From an uncultured Faecalibacterium sp. (GTDB lineage Bacteria > Bacillota > Clostridia > Oscillospirales > Ruminococcaceae), in contig CAKTBG010000001.1 of assembly GCA_934533135.1 (NCBI GenBank), positions 1 through 64,000 of the forward strand: a stretch of DNA of 64,000 bases, read 5' to 3'. A program made the position numbers and the translations under genes. The notes under the pieces were generated by a model. The model was given only the letters and a program-made list of their open reading frames with translations, searched no databases and was not told the DNA's origin. Shown piece by piece: positions 43,285-51,521 of this stretch (position 1 is its first letter; each line of letters starts with the position of its first letter).

Positions 43285-43406
43285 GGTTTATCGCAAGTCA
43301 AGAAATTGGTGCAACACCAAAACAGCATCTCCGCGATATGCCGTTTGCGGATGCGGCTTGTGCATTCAAAACGCAGTTTACTATAAACGCACGATTCCAT
43401 TGGATC

Positions 43407-43457
43407 AAAAGCCCGTGCAGGGAGCCGGACAAACCGCTCCGCTGCACGGGCTTTTTT
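43407..43457 (+). terminator. Terminator of ligA
   Basis: AAAAGCCCGTGCAG pairs with CTGCACGGGCTTTT, with an inner GGAGC/GCTCC stem, and ends in T6. Confidence 0.85.
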
Positions 43458-43508
43458 GCGTCTTGTGGACCCGAGCCCTTTCGGAAAGGTCTAAAAGCAG
43501 ACCTGCTG

Positions 43509-43516
43509 CATACAGT
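43509..43516 (+). promoter_or_regulatory. Sigma-E-like -10 element of spoIIIA
   Basis: CATACAGT fits CATACANT. The -35 is poor (GTCTAAA about 13 bp upstream). It lies between the ligA terminator and the spoIIIAA start at 43557, where the operon promoter must be; Bacillus spoIIIA is sigma-E dependent. Confidence 0.4.
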
Positions 43517-43556
43517 GATGGCAAGAGACTCCACGAGAAGCGAAAGGAAGAACGAG

Positions 43557-44480
43557 ATGGACGAGTATTATCGGGCGGTGCAGTCCTTGCCTGCGTGGTT
43601 GGCCCGGCCTTTGCTGGAGCTGCCGACGGAGCAGGCCGAGCGGGTCCATGAGATCCGGATGCGGGTGGGAGGAACACTTGCCTTTACCATAGAGGGTGTC
43701 GCAAAGCCACTGCGGGAGCTTGCAGGGGAAGAGGGGAGAACGCTCTTTCCGGAAACGCTGTGCAGCCTCCGGCTGGACGAGCTGCAGATGGAAGAGATCT
43801 TCTATACGCTTTGCGGCGGGTCGGTCCACAGCCACCAACACGAGATCGCCGCAGGCTATGTCACCCTGCCTGGTGGCTGCCGGGTCGGGATCGGCGGGCG
43901 ATTCCTCGACCATCCCGAACAGGGCATTCTCCTGCAGAAACTTCAGTCACTGAATTTTCGGATCTCCCGGCAAAGAACGGTCGTTCTTCCAGACAAACTC
44001 CGGATGCAGTTGGACAGACCGTTTACCGGGATGCTCCTTGTGGGCGAACCCGACAGCGGCAAGACGACGCTGCTCCGCACCATCGCGCAATACCTCGCCC
44101 GGCAGCGGCGGCTGACGGTCGTGATCGACGAGCGGGGCGAGATCTTTCCGCTGCAGGGTCGCAGAAGGATCCCAGAGGCGGAACCCGTCGATGTGATCAC
44201 CGGCATTGCAAAAGACCGGGCGGTACAGATGGCGTTGCGGACGCTCTCCCCGCAGGTGATCTTGCTGGACGAGCTGGGCGGGATGCCAGAAGTGACGGCA
44301 TTGGAGCAGGGGCTGTTCAGCGGCGTAGATTTTGTGGCAACGCTGCACGCCTCCTCGCTGGAGGAAGCCTGCCGCCGCCCGCAGGTGCGATCCCTCCGAA
44401 AGCAGGATGCGCTCCGGGTCATGGTGCTGCTGCAGGGGAGACGGTCGCCCGGGCAGATCCGGGAGGTCGAAATGCTGTGA
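43557..44480 (+). CDS. spoIIIAA: SpoIIIAA, ATPase of the SpoIIIA channel
   Basis: The protein has 307 residues. Walker A GEPDSGKTTLLR (near 162-173) and a Walker B segment VILLDELGG make it a secretion-type (PilT/VirB11-like) ATPase. It powers the mother-cell channel that feeds the forespore. AAGGAAG 6 bases before ATG 43557 sets the start. The next gene overlaps by 4 bases (GTGA). It is the first of eight contiguous spoIIIA genes. Confidence 0.95.
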   Translation: MDEYYRAVQSLPAWLARPLLELPTEQAERVHEIRMRVGGTLAFTIEGVAKPLRELAGEEGRTLFPETLCSLRLDELQMEEIFYTLCGGSVHSHQHEIAAGYVTLPGGCRVGIGGRFLDHPEQGILLQKLQSLNFRISRQRTVVLPDKLRMQLDRPFTGMLLVGEPDSGKTTLLRTIAQYLARQRRLTVVIDERGEIFPLQGRRRIPEAEPVDVITGIAKDRAVQMALRTLSPQVILLDELGGMPEVTALEQGLFSGVDFVATLHASSLEEACRRPQVRSLRKQDALRVMVLLQGRRSPGQIREVEML

Positions 44481-44935
44481 GCCTGCTTCGGATGGTCGGT
44501 GCCTGTTTCTGGGTCGGGTGCGGCTGGCTGGGCGGGGATTGGATCTGCGTGCGGGTACGGCAGCATCTGGAGGACTTGGACAAGACCTTGCAGCTGCTGC
44601 GGCGGCTCGAGCAGGAGATCTCCTGCCGCCGGGCGGAACTGGAGCTGTTGTACCGGACGCTCTGCCGGGAAGGGCTGCTCTCACCGGAAGCAGGCCGTTT
44701 TCAAAACCTTTCTCCGCCGGAGTCGTTTTCGGCACAGGAAGCAGCCTGCTTCCGGGCGTGTGTTTCCGGCCTTGGCCGCACCGAAGCGGTGCAGGAATGT
44801 GAACGGCTGCGGCTGTACATTCTGCGGTTTGAGGCATTCCGGGCCGAGTCCGGGCAGCTGGCGCAGACACGGGTCTCTCTTTCTCGGCGGCTGGGGCTGG
44901 GGGCAGGGCTGGCGGCGGCGATCTTCTTTTTATAA
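44477..44935 (+). CDS. spoIIIAB: SpoIIIAB
   Basis: The protein has 152 residues with an N-terminal membrane segment, a helical domain (LEDLDKTLQLLRRLEQEISCRRAEL) and a C-terminal membrane segment (LGLGAGLAAAIFFL), the usual SpoIIIAB plan. The start is GTG 44477 overlapping the spoIIIAA stop; ATG 44492 is an alternative. In Bacillus it is an inner-membrane part of the channel resembling type II secretion GspF. Confidence 0.88.
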   Translation: MSLLRMVGACFWVGCGWLGGDWICVRVRQHLEDLDKTLQLLRRLEQEISCRRAELELLYRTLCREGLLSPEAGRFQNLSPPESFSAQEAACFRACVSGLGRTEAVQECERLRLYILRFEAFRAESGQLAQTRVSLSRRLGLGAGLAAAIFFL

Positions 44936-44956
44936 AACGAAAGGGAAGGACAGCGC

Positions 44957-45151
44957 ATGAACATTGATCTGATCTTCAAAATCGCGGCCATCGGCATCAT
45001 CGTGGCGGTTCTCAACCAGTTGCTGATCCGTTCCGGGCGGGAAGATCAGGCCATGATGACAACGCTGGCGGGGCTGATCGTGGTTCTCTCGATCCTCGTC
45101 CAGCAGATCAGTACCCTGTTCGTTACCATCAAAGCCCTGTTTTCCCTATGA
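44957..45151 (+). CDS. spoIIIAC: SpoIIIAC
   Basis: The protein has 64 residues with two membrane segments and the conserved middle LNQLLIRSGREDQAMMTTLAG. It is a small channel subunit in the mother-cell membrane. Length and sequence are normal for the family, and the stop overlaps the start of the next gene by 4 bases. Confidence 0.93.
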   Translation: MNIDLIFKIAAIGIIVAVLNQLLIRSGREDQAMMTTLAGLIVVLSILVQQISTLFVTIKALFSL

Positions 45152-45531
45152 GCCTGCCGTTTTCGGTCTTTGGCATTGCGCTGGTCGCCGCCGGGCTGTA
45201 CACGCTGTTTCAAAAGACCGCGCCGACCTTCGCGCTGCTGCTCTCTCTGGGGGCGGTGCTGGTTCTTCTGATGCGGATTGGCTCGACCCTCAGCACCGTG
45301 CTGATGGGATTGCATCAGCTGGAATGGCAGGCCGGCGGAGAGGCTTTTTCCTGCCTGCTCCGCAGCACGGGGATCGCCCTGCTCACCGACTATACCCGCA
45401 CCCTCTGCGAAGAGGCGGGAGCCGAGTCGCTTGCGTGGTGTGTCGGGCTGGCCGGGCGGTGCCTGATCCTTGCGGCGGCGTGGCCGCTCCTGTCGGAGAT
45501 CGGCCAGCGGATATGGAGTATTGCGGGATGA
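45148..45531 (+). CDS. spoIIIAD: SpoIIIAD
   Basis: The protein has 127 residues with several membrane segments; related to SpoIIIAC (PTFALLLSLGAVLVLLMRI) and containing STGIALLTDYTRTLCEEAGAESLA, conserved in SpoIIIAD. It overlaps spoIIIAC and spoIIIAE by 4 bases each, so the operon is tightly coupled. Confidence 0.93.
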   Translation: MSLPFSVFGIALVAAGLYTLFQKTAPTFALLLSLGAVLVLLMRIGSTLSTVLMGLHQLEWQAGGEAFSCLLRSTGIALLTDYTRTLCEEAGAESLAWCVGLAGRCLILAAAWPLLSEIGQRIWSIAG

Positions 45532-46547
45532 AGCAGATCGGGATCCATTTGCTGCAGGCTGCCCTTCCGGGACAAGCGTTCTGGCAGCCCTATCTTGACC
45601 AGAGTACGGTTTCATGGGAGAAAATAGCAGACGAGCCTTTTGCGGTGCTGCGCGGGTTTCTGCCGGAATCTCTGGGGGATCTTCTGAGAAACGCGCTGGA
45701 CGGCTACGCCTCGGTTTTGCTGTTCCTGCTGCTGGCGGCTGTGCTGTCCATTTTCCTCACAGAGCAGACGGACCACACCCTGATGGAGCTTCTGACCGTG
45801 GGCGGATGCGGAACCCTCGTGTGGAAAAATCTGCTGGATTTCACCGCTGTCTTTTGCGAAAAGATCGACGGCTGGCAGCGGTATCTGATGGGGTTTCTTC
45901 CGGTGTATGCGGGTGTGCTGACCATGGGCGGCGAAACCTCCGCCGGAGGTGCGGCCAGCGGGAGCCTGCTGGTGCTGCTCTGCGTGCTGGCACAGGTGCT
46001 TTGCACATTTTTGCCGCCGCTGCTGGAGTGCTATCTGGCGTTGAGTGTAGCCAGCTGCATCAGCAGCGAAACCGGGCTTTCGGTCGTTTGTCGATCGACC
46101 GGAAAACTCCTGACCCAAGGGCTGTCCTTTGCCGGAAAACTTCTGGCGGCTCTGCTGGGCTTGCAGCGGCTCTCGGCCTTGCAGCTGGATCGCACGACCC
46201 TCCGGGCTGGGAAACTTCTGGTCGGAACGGTGCCCATCGTCGGGCAGGCGTTGAGCGACGCGTCGGAAACGATCTTTTCGGCAGTTCAGATGCTCAAAAG
46301 CGGGCTGGGGCTGGCGGCGGTGCTGTTCTTGGCAGGCGAATTTGTGCCGTTCTATCTGGGAATGCTGATCCAGATGGCGTTTCTTGCCGGGTGCGGGGCA
46401 TTTTGCGGGCTGACGGGTCTGACCCGCTGTCAGGCGTTGCTGGATTGTCTGGCAGAGGCCGTCCGGTGCATGGCGGCGGCGACGGTGCTGTTCTGGGGGC
46501 TGGCCGTGTTTGGAACCGTCCTGTTGTTTCTGGTGGGAGGTGGCTGA
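45528..46547 (+). CDS. spoIIIAE: SpoIIIAE
   Basis: The protein has 339 residues with about eight membrane segments (first near 60-80) and the conserved stretches GFLPVYAGVLTMGG, VGTVPIVGQALSDASETIF and LFLAGEFVPFY. It is the largest membrane part of the SpoIIIA complex. ATG 45528 overlaps the spoIIIAD stop; the Bacillus protein has an extra N-terminal signal region of about 50 residues, shorter here. Confidence 0.93.
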   Translation: MKQIGIHLLQAALPGQAFWQPYLDQSTVSWEKIADEPFAVLRGFLPESLGDLLRNALDGYASVLLFLLLAAVLSIFLTEQTDHTLMELLTVGGCGTLVWKNLLDFTAVFCEKIDGWQRYLMGFLPVYAGVLTMGGETSAGGAASGSLLVLLCVLAQVLCTFLPPLLECYLALSVASCISSETGLSVVCRSTGKLLTQGLSFAGKLLAALLGLQRLSALQLDRTTLRAGKLLVGTVPIVGQALSDASETIFSAVQMLKSGLGLAAVLFLAGEFVPFYLGMLIQMAFLAGCGAFCGLTGLTRCQALLDCLAEAVRCMAAATVLFWGLAVFGTVLLFLVGGG

Positions 46548-47018
46548 ATGCAGGCATTGAAACGAGCGGCGGCGGTGTTCTGCATCGCCTGCATCTGCGC
46601 CGAATTGCTGGCACAGATGACAGATCGCGGCTGGGCACGCCGCTGCATAAAAACAGTGGCGGGGCTATATATTCTAGTAGCGTTTTGGAATGCTCTGCCG
46701 CAGCTGCCGGAAAGGGAAGCCTTTTCTCTGCCGCAGATCCCGGCGGCAAGCATGGGCTCTCTGGAAGGCCTCCTCCTTGCAGAGGCGGAATCCGCATTGG
46801 AGCGGCGGCTTGCTGCACAGTGTGCGGCGCAGACAGGGGTGACGATCCAGCTGTCGATCGCGCTTTCGGCAGAAGGCAAGGTCGATTGGGTCCGGGCGGA
46901 ACTCCCGGCAGAAAGCACTACAGCAGAAAAAGCGCAGGTGCAGAACTTCCTCGAAAATGCCCTCGGCACAACGCCGATCCTGGAAACGCGAAATGGGTGT
47001 GAGGAGGCGGCACCATGA
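46548..47018 (+). CDS. spoIIIAF: SpoIIIAF
   Basis: The protein has 156 residues: two N-terminal membrane segments and a C-terminal domain (TGVTIQLSIALSAEGKVDWVRAEL...) of the ring-building type that spans the space between mother cell and forespore. The start directly follows the spoIIIAE stop, and the stop overlaps spoIIIAG by 4 bases. Confidence 0.88.
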   Translation: MQALKRAAAVFCIACICAELLAQMTDRGWARRCIKTVAGLYILVAFWNALPQLPEREAFSLPQIPAASMGSLEGLLLAEAESALERRLAAQCAAQTGVTIQLSIALSAEGKVDWVRAELPAESTTAEKAQVQNFLENALGTTPILETRNGCEEAAP

Positions 47019-47548
47019 AACCGGAACGGAAACAGGGGGATCCCCCCGGGATCGAGAAACTGCTGACCCTGCTCCGAACCCTTGCCGCCAAAGAAAACCG
47101 GGCAAAGCTGGCCATGGTGTTCGGCGGCATTGCGATGGCATTGATCCTGCTCTCAGAATGGGTCCCCGCCCAGCCAGACGCCGATGTGCGCACCGCTGCC
47201 GCCGACCCCGCCGCCTATCGCGTCCAGATCGAGCAGCAGCTGACCAGCCTCATCGAGCAGATCGACGGTGCCGGAAAAACCGTGGTGATGCTGACCCTTG
47301 AAAATGGAGAGGAGACCGTCTATGCCTTGGATACGCAGTCGGGACAGACCCAGAGTCAGGAGACCCATGTTCTGCTGGACGATGGATCCGCGCTGGCGCA
47401 GACGGTCTATCTGCCAAAGATCTGCGGTGCGGCCATTGTGTGCGAGGGCGGCGGCGATGTTCGGGTGGCGGCGCGGATCACCGAACTGGTGAGTGCGCTG
47501 CTGGATCTGCCCTCAAACCGGATCTGTGTGGAGCAGCGGAAGGGTTGA
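47015..47548 (+). CDS. spoIIIAG: SpoIIIAG
   Basis: The protein has 177 residues with one membrane segment (about 31-47) and a C-terminal ring-building domain (AGKTVVMLTLENGEETVYA ... YLPKICGAAIVCEGGGDVRVAARITELVSALLDLPSNRI). In Bacillus SpoIIIAG forms a large ring in the intermembrane space. The family signature around GAAIVCEGG is clear. Confidence 0.93.
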   Translation: MKPERKQGDPPGIEKLLTLLRTLAAKENRAKLAMVFGGIAMALILLSEWVPAQPDADVRTAAADPAAYRVQIEQQLTSLIEQIDGAGKTVVMLTLENGEETVYALDTQSGQTQSQETHVLLDDGSALAQTVYLPKICGAAIVCEGGGDVRVAARITELVSALLDLPSNRICVEQRKG

Positions 47549-47581
47549 CCGCTTTTTTGAATGCCGAAGGAGGAGCTTGGT

Positions 47582-48196
47582 ATGAGAGTCAATGCAAGAA
47601 ATACCCGGAGAGTCACCGCCCTGACATTGGCCGCCGCGCTGGTGGTGGCGGTCTATCTCAATTGGCAGTATGCCCGCACCGGCGCAGAGCTGGAGACCGA
47701 AGCCGTCAACGTTTCGGCCAGTGTCGCAGAGGAAGCATCCGTACCCATCACCGATGGGCTGATGACTGAAGCAGAGGCCGTTTCCAGCACCAATAAGAAC
47801 TATGGCGAAGCGCAGCTGGTCAGCGTATCCAACGATTCCGGCTCCAAGTTTTTCGAGGAAGCCCGGCTCAAACGGGAAAAAGCGCACGACGCCGCTCTGG
47901 ATACCATCCAAAAGACCCTGAAATCCGCGTCGCTCTCGGCCGACGAGAAGAAGTCCTATGCACAGGAATTGACCGGAAACCTCGAGAACCTCAACGCAGA
48001 AACGGAGATCGAAACACTGGTCAAAGCAAAGGGCTTTGCAGACTGCCTCTGCTTTTTGCAGGCAGACCGGGCAGACCTGACGGTGATGACCTCCGGCGAC
48101 GCCCTCACAGCTGCGCAGGTGGCACAGATCCGGGACATCATCCTGAGCAAAAGCAGCGTCACCGCCCAGAATATCACGGTGGTCGAAGTAAAGTAA
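47582..48196 (+). CDS. spoIIIAH: SpoIIIAH
   Basis: The protein has 204 residues: a membrane anchor (about 12-30), a linker and a C-terminal ring-building domain (FFEEARLKREKAHDAALDTIQKTLKSASLSADEKKSYAQEL...) that in Bacillus binds forespore SpoIIQ. GGAGGAGC lies just before ATG 47582; an in-frame codon at 47561 overlaps that site. spoIIQ is not in the window. It ends the complete spoIIIA operon. Confidence 0.93.
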   Translation: MRVNARNTRRVTALTLAAALVVAVYLNWQYARTGAELETEAVNVSASVAEEASVPITDGLMTEAEAVSSTNKNYGEAQLVSVSNDSGSKFFEEARLKREKAHDAALDTIQKTLKSASLSADEKKSYAQELTGNLENLNAETEIETLVKAKGFADCLCFLQADRADLTVMTSGDALTAAQVAQIRDIILSKSSVTAQNITVVEVK

Positions 48197-48203
48197 ATGG
48201 GAG

Positions 48204-48232
48204 TTGTATAAATCCAGAAAAAATGGTATAAT
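48204..48232 (+). promoter_or_regulatory. Promoter of asp23-nusB and following genes
   Basis: TTGTAT (48204-48209), a 17-bp spacer and a perfect TATAAT (48227-48232). It starts the vegetative block directly after spoIIIAH, separating it from the sporulation operon. Confidence 0.7.
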
Positions 48233-48320
48233 GAATCCAAACATTGAATGCAGGAGGATCCTGCACCGGAAAACAAATACAAAACGGGCATTGCGCCTGT
48301 TTCAGATGGAGGGCCATACA

Positions 48321-48695
48321 ATGGATTTACAGAATATGGATCTTAGAGGCGGCAGTCTGCAGATTTCCACCGAAGTGCTGGGCAAGATCGCCCGCTGTGC
48401 AGCTTTGGAAGTCGAGGGTGTTGCAGCGGTGTCCTGCGGCAGTCAGAACAAGAAGATGAAGGAGCTTTTGGAGCGCACCAATGTGCAGGCTCCGGTCTCG
48501 GTCGTGATGAAAGACGGTACCGCAGAGATCACGCTGCACGTTGTCCTTGCGTTCGGTGCCAAGGCACCCGCTGTGGCGGAAAAGGTTCAGGAAAATGTCA
48601 AGTCTGCAGTGCAGAACATGACCAATGTGACGGTCAGCCGGGTAGATCTGGTCATTGCCGGCCTTGCAGCCGAAGCTGCCCCCGAAGTTGAATGA
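48321..48695 (+). CDS. Asp23/Gls24 family protein
   Basis: The protein has 124 residues. It contains GSLQISTEVLGKIARCAALEVEGVAAVS and ITLHVVLAFGAKAPAVAEKVQENVKSAVQNMTNVTVSRVDLVI, the whole Asp23 domain. In Bacillus the homologue YqhY is encoded at this position and influences fatty-acid synthesis. GGAGGG stands before ATG 48321; the in-frame ATG upstream has none. accB/accC, present before yqhY in Bacillus, are absent here. Confidence 0.9.
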   Translation: MDLQNMDLRGGSLQISTEVLGKIARCAALEVEGVAAVSCGSQNKKMKELLERTNVQAPVSVVMKDGTAEITLHVVLAFGAKAPAVAEKVQENVKSAVQNMTNVTVSRVDLVIAGLAAEAAPEVE

Positions 48696-48713
48696 ATAGG
48701 TGAGAGGAACATT

Positions 48714-49160
48714 ATGGAAAACATTTTACCCCGTCGTGAAGCTCGTGAAAACGCATTTCTGCTGGAATTTTCCCGTACCTTTGGGGATATCCCGCTGGAA
48801 GAGGCTCTGACGAACCACCACGAAAATGACGAAGAGCATCCGGTGGATGTGTTCGGCCAGCGTCTGCTGCGTGCTTATTACGAGCACTCTGCGGAGGTGG
48901 ACGACCTCATCAGCGGTCATCTGCGCAACTGGACCATGGAGCGTTTGCCCCGCGTCAGCCTGACCGTGCTGCGGCTGGCTCTGGCGGAGATGTTGTATGG
49001 AGACGAGAAAAAGCCCGGCGTCGTCATCAATGAGGCGGTGGAGCTGACCAAGAAATACGGTGCAGACGAGGACTACCAGTTCGTGAATGGTCTGCTGGGT
49101 GCAGTGGCCCGGGAGCAGGGTCTGGATTCTGCAGACGCGATGGAGTCTGAAAAACTGTGA
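48714..49160 (+). CDS. nusB: Transcription antitermination factor NusB
   Basis: The protein has 148 residues, all-helical, with REARENAFLLEF near the start, RLPRVSLTVLRLALAEMLY and VVINEAVELTKKYGADEDYQFVNGLLGAVA, the NusB signatures. It supports rRNA transcription. The stop overlaps the TsaD-like start (GTGA). The internal acidic stretch HENDEEHPVD is a variable loop. Confidence 0.95.
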   Translation: MENILPRREARENAFLLEFSRTFGDIPLEEALTNHHENDEEHPVDVFGQRLLRAYYEHSAEVDDLISGHLRNWTMERLPRVSLTVLRLALAEMLYGDEKKPGVVINEAVELTKKYGADEDYQFVNGLLGAVAREQGLDSADAMESEKL

Positions 49161-50098
49161 GCTGCTATACACTGGGGATCGACACGAGCAATTACGCAAC
49201 CTCTCTGGCTGTTTTTGATACAGCCGGAGAGGTTGTTTGCGCAAAGAAACGCTTTCTCCCGGTCAAGGAGGGGCAGCTGGGCCTGCGCCAGAGCGACGCA
49301 CTCTTCCACCACACCGCGGCTCTGCCCGAGATGCTGGATGAGCTGGGAAAAGAGTGCGATCTGACGCAGATCGCAGCCGTCGGTGTATCGCAGAAGCCTC
49401 GCCCGGTGGAGGGCAGCTATATGCCCTGTTTTCTGGCAGGCGTCAGTGCGGCAACGGCGTTCTCACTGGCACGCGGTGTTCCGCTGATCCACACGACCCA
49501 TCAGCAGGGGCACGCGGCAGCCGCGCTGTTTGCGGCCAAAGGGGAAGAGCTTTTCCGGGAAAAGGTTCTGCTCTTCCACATTTCCGGCGGAACCACCGAT
49601 CTGCTGCTCTGCGATCAGGTTCGGCGGATCGAAACGCTGGGTACCAGCTCCGACCTGTATGCGGGGCAGGCGGTGGATCGCGTCGGTGTGAAGCTGGGGT
49701 TTGGCTTCCCGGCGGGCGTTGAGGTCTCCCGGCTTGCTGCGGAATGCGCCGAGCCGATCAAACCGAGATCCAGCGTCAAAGGGATGGCCTGCAGCCTTTC
49801 CGGGCTGGAAAATCAGTGCAACGCCCTGCTCGCTGCCGGGAGATCCCCGGCCTATGTCTGCAAATACTGTCTGCTCTGCGTGGCCGATACGGTCGTGAAA
49901 ATGACCAAAGCTGCGCAGAAGGAATACCCCGGCCTTCCGGTGGTCTGTGCAGGCGGTGTGATGAGCAGCGATGTCATTCGCACTTGGGTGCAGCAGCGGC
50001 TCCCACAGGTGTATTTTGTGCCCGGGCAGTATTCCAGCGACAACGCCATCGGCGTTTCGATCCTTGCGGCGCGGGAGGCGGGCTTATGGCCGATGTGA
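49157..50098 (+). CDS. TsaD/Kae1-like protein (peptidase M22 family paralogue)
   Basis: The protein has 313 residues with the actin-like ATPase fold of TsaD. It has LGIDTSNYATSLAV at the start, the metal-binding pair H115-x3-H119 in HQQGHAAAALF, HISGGTTDLL, and near the end PVVCAGGVMSSDVIR. True TsaD makes the tRNA t6A modification; this shorter, divergent form near nusB and xseA is a clostridial paralogue of unknown role. The GTG start overlaps nusB. It occupies the place of folD in the Bacillus order. Confidence 0.8.
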   Translation: MSCYTLGIDTSNYATSLAVFDTAGEVVCAKKRFLPVKEGQLGLRQSDALFHHTAALPEMLDELGKECDLTQIAAVGVSQKPRPVEGSYMPCFLAGVSAATAFSLARGVPLIHTTHQQGHAAAALFAAKGEELFREKVLLFHISGGTTDLLLCDQVRRIETLGTSSDLYAGQAVDRVGVKLGFGFPAGVEVSRLAAECAEPIKPRSSVKGMACSLSGLENQCNALLAAGRSPAYVCKYCLLCVADTVVKMTKAAQKEYPGLPVVCAGGVMSSDVIRTWVQQRLPQVYFVPGQYSSDNAIGVSILAAREAGLWPM

Positions 50099-51309
50099 TC
50101 TCTGTCTCGGCTCTCAACCAGTACGTCAAGACTTTGCTGGACGCGAACGACCGGCTGTTCGATCTCGCGCTCCGGGGCGAGATCGCCAACTTTGTACAGA
50201 ACGCCCGGAGCGGACATTGCTATTTTTCTCTGCGGGATGAAGCCTGCAGCGTGAAAGCGGTGATGTTCCGTTCCGATGCGCGGCGGCTGGGCTTCCGCCC
50301 GGAAGAGGGGATGAAGGTCATTGCCCGCTGCCGTGCAACGTTGTATGAGCGAGACGGAGCCTTTCAGGTCTACGTCAACGATCTGTTCCCGGATGGCATT
50401 GGTACGCTGCAGATGGCGTTTGAGCAGCTGAAGGCAAAACTCGACCGGGAAGGGCTGTTTGCGCCGGAGCACAAAAAGCCTTTGCCGGTCTGCCCCCAAT
50501 GCATCGGCCTTGTCACCAGCAAGACCGGTGCGGCACTGCAGGATATCCGGAATGTCCTCAGCCGCCGCTGGCCAGCCGTAAAGCTGCTGCTTTGCCCGGT
50601 CAATGTGCAGGGGTTTGAAGCCGCCGGTGAGGTCGCCGAGGCCATCCGGTGTCTGGACAAAAGCGGCCGGGTCGATGAGATCATTGTAGCGCGCGGCGGC
50701 GGCAGCCGGGAGGATCTCTGGGTGTTCAACGCAGAGGTCATTGCACGGGCTGCGTACCGCTGCAAAACGCCGCTTATCAGTGCCATCGGCCATGAGATCG
50801 ACTTTACGATCCTTGATTTTGTAGCCGATCAGCGCGCACCGACCCCCTCGGCGGCAGCAGAACTTGCCGTACCGGATCGGGCAGAAGCTTTGCGCAAATT
50901 GCGCCAAGTGGAACAAAATATTCAGCGCGCGGCGCACAATCGGCTGGAAGTATGCTATAATGAGTTTCATCAGACCGAGAAACAGCTCTCGCGGGAAACA
51001 GCCCGCCGGGTGCTGCAGAACGGTCAGACCCGGTTGGACGAGATGGAAACCGCTCTGCGCCGGGCGGAAGGCCAAAAACGGAAGGAAAACACCGACCGTC
51101 TGGCTCATGCCGCGCAGCGGGCGGATTCCCTCAGCCCGTACCGAGTCCTCGCCCGGGGATACGCGATGGTGACGGACAAAAAAGGTTCCCTCACCACAGT
51201 AGATGCGCTGCGGGCTGGAGATACCATTACTCTTCGCGGTGCAGTGCAGAATGCACATTGCACCGTCGAGGCTGTGGAGGAAATCAATGAGAGCACCCAA
51301 AAGTTTTGA
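50086..51309 (+). CDS. xseA: Exodeoxyribonuclease VII large subunit
   Basis: The protein has 407 residues: N-terminal OB fold (MADVISVSALNQYVKTLLDAN...GEIANF), the catalytic domain with IGLVTSKTGAALQDI and VARGGGSREDLWVFN and HEIDFTILDFVADQRAPTPSAAAEL, and a coiled C-terminal part. It overlaps the TsaD-like gene by 13 bases. It forms a complex with many XseB subunits and degrades single-stranded DNA. Confidence 0.96.
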   Translation: MADVISVSALNQYVKTLLDANDRLFDLALRGEIANFVQNARSGHCYFSLRDEACSVKAVMFRSDARRLGFRPEEGMKVIARCRATLYERDGAFQVYVNDLFPDGIGTLQMAFEQLKAKLDREGLFAPEHKKPLPVCPQCIGLVTSKTGAALQDIRNVLSRRWPAVKLLLCPVNVQGFEAAGEVAEAIRCLDKSGRVDEIIVARGGGSREDLWVFNAEVIARAAYRCKTPLISAIGHEIDFTILDFVADQRAPTPSAAAELAVPDRAEALRKLRQVEQNIQRAAHNRLEVCYNEFHQTEKQLSRETARRVLQNGQTRLDEMETALRRAEGQKRKENTDRLAHAAQRADSLSPYRVLARGYAMVTDKKGSLTTVDALRAGDTITLRGAVQNAHCTVEAVEEINESTQKF

Positions 51310-51508
51310 AGAAGGTATGTCCCGTCTGGATGCGATTCTGGATCAGATGCAGCAGGAGGATACGACCCTGACGGATTCGGTCAAGCTGTATGCAGAAGCG
51401 GCATCCCTGATGGACTATTGCCACGCTGCACTGGAGAAGGCAACCCTGCAGATGGATGAGATCGATGCCAAACGTGCGCCGACTGCGCCGGACACGGTGG
51501 AAGAGTAA
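51287..51508 (+). CDS. xseB: Exodeoxyribonuclease VII small subunit
   Basis: The protein has 73 residues: KSFEEGMSRLDAILDQMQQEDTTLTDSVKLYAEA is the XseB helical hairpin. It starts inside the xseA end (23-base overlap) with GGAGG upstream. Length is normal for the small subunit. Confidence 0.94.
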   Translation: MRAPKSFEEGMSRLDAILDQMQQEDTTLTDSVKLYAEAASLMDYCHAALEKATLQMDEIDAKRAPTAPDTVEE

Positions 51509-51521
51509 GGAGGAACATCCC

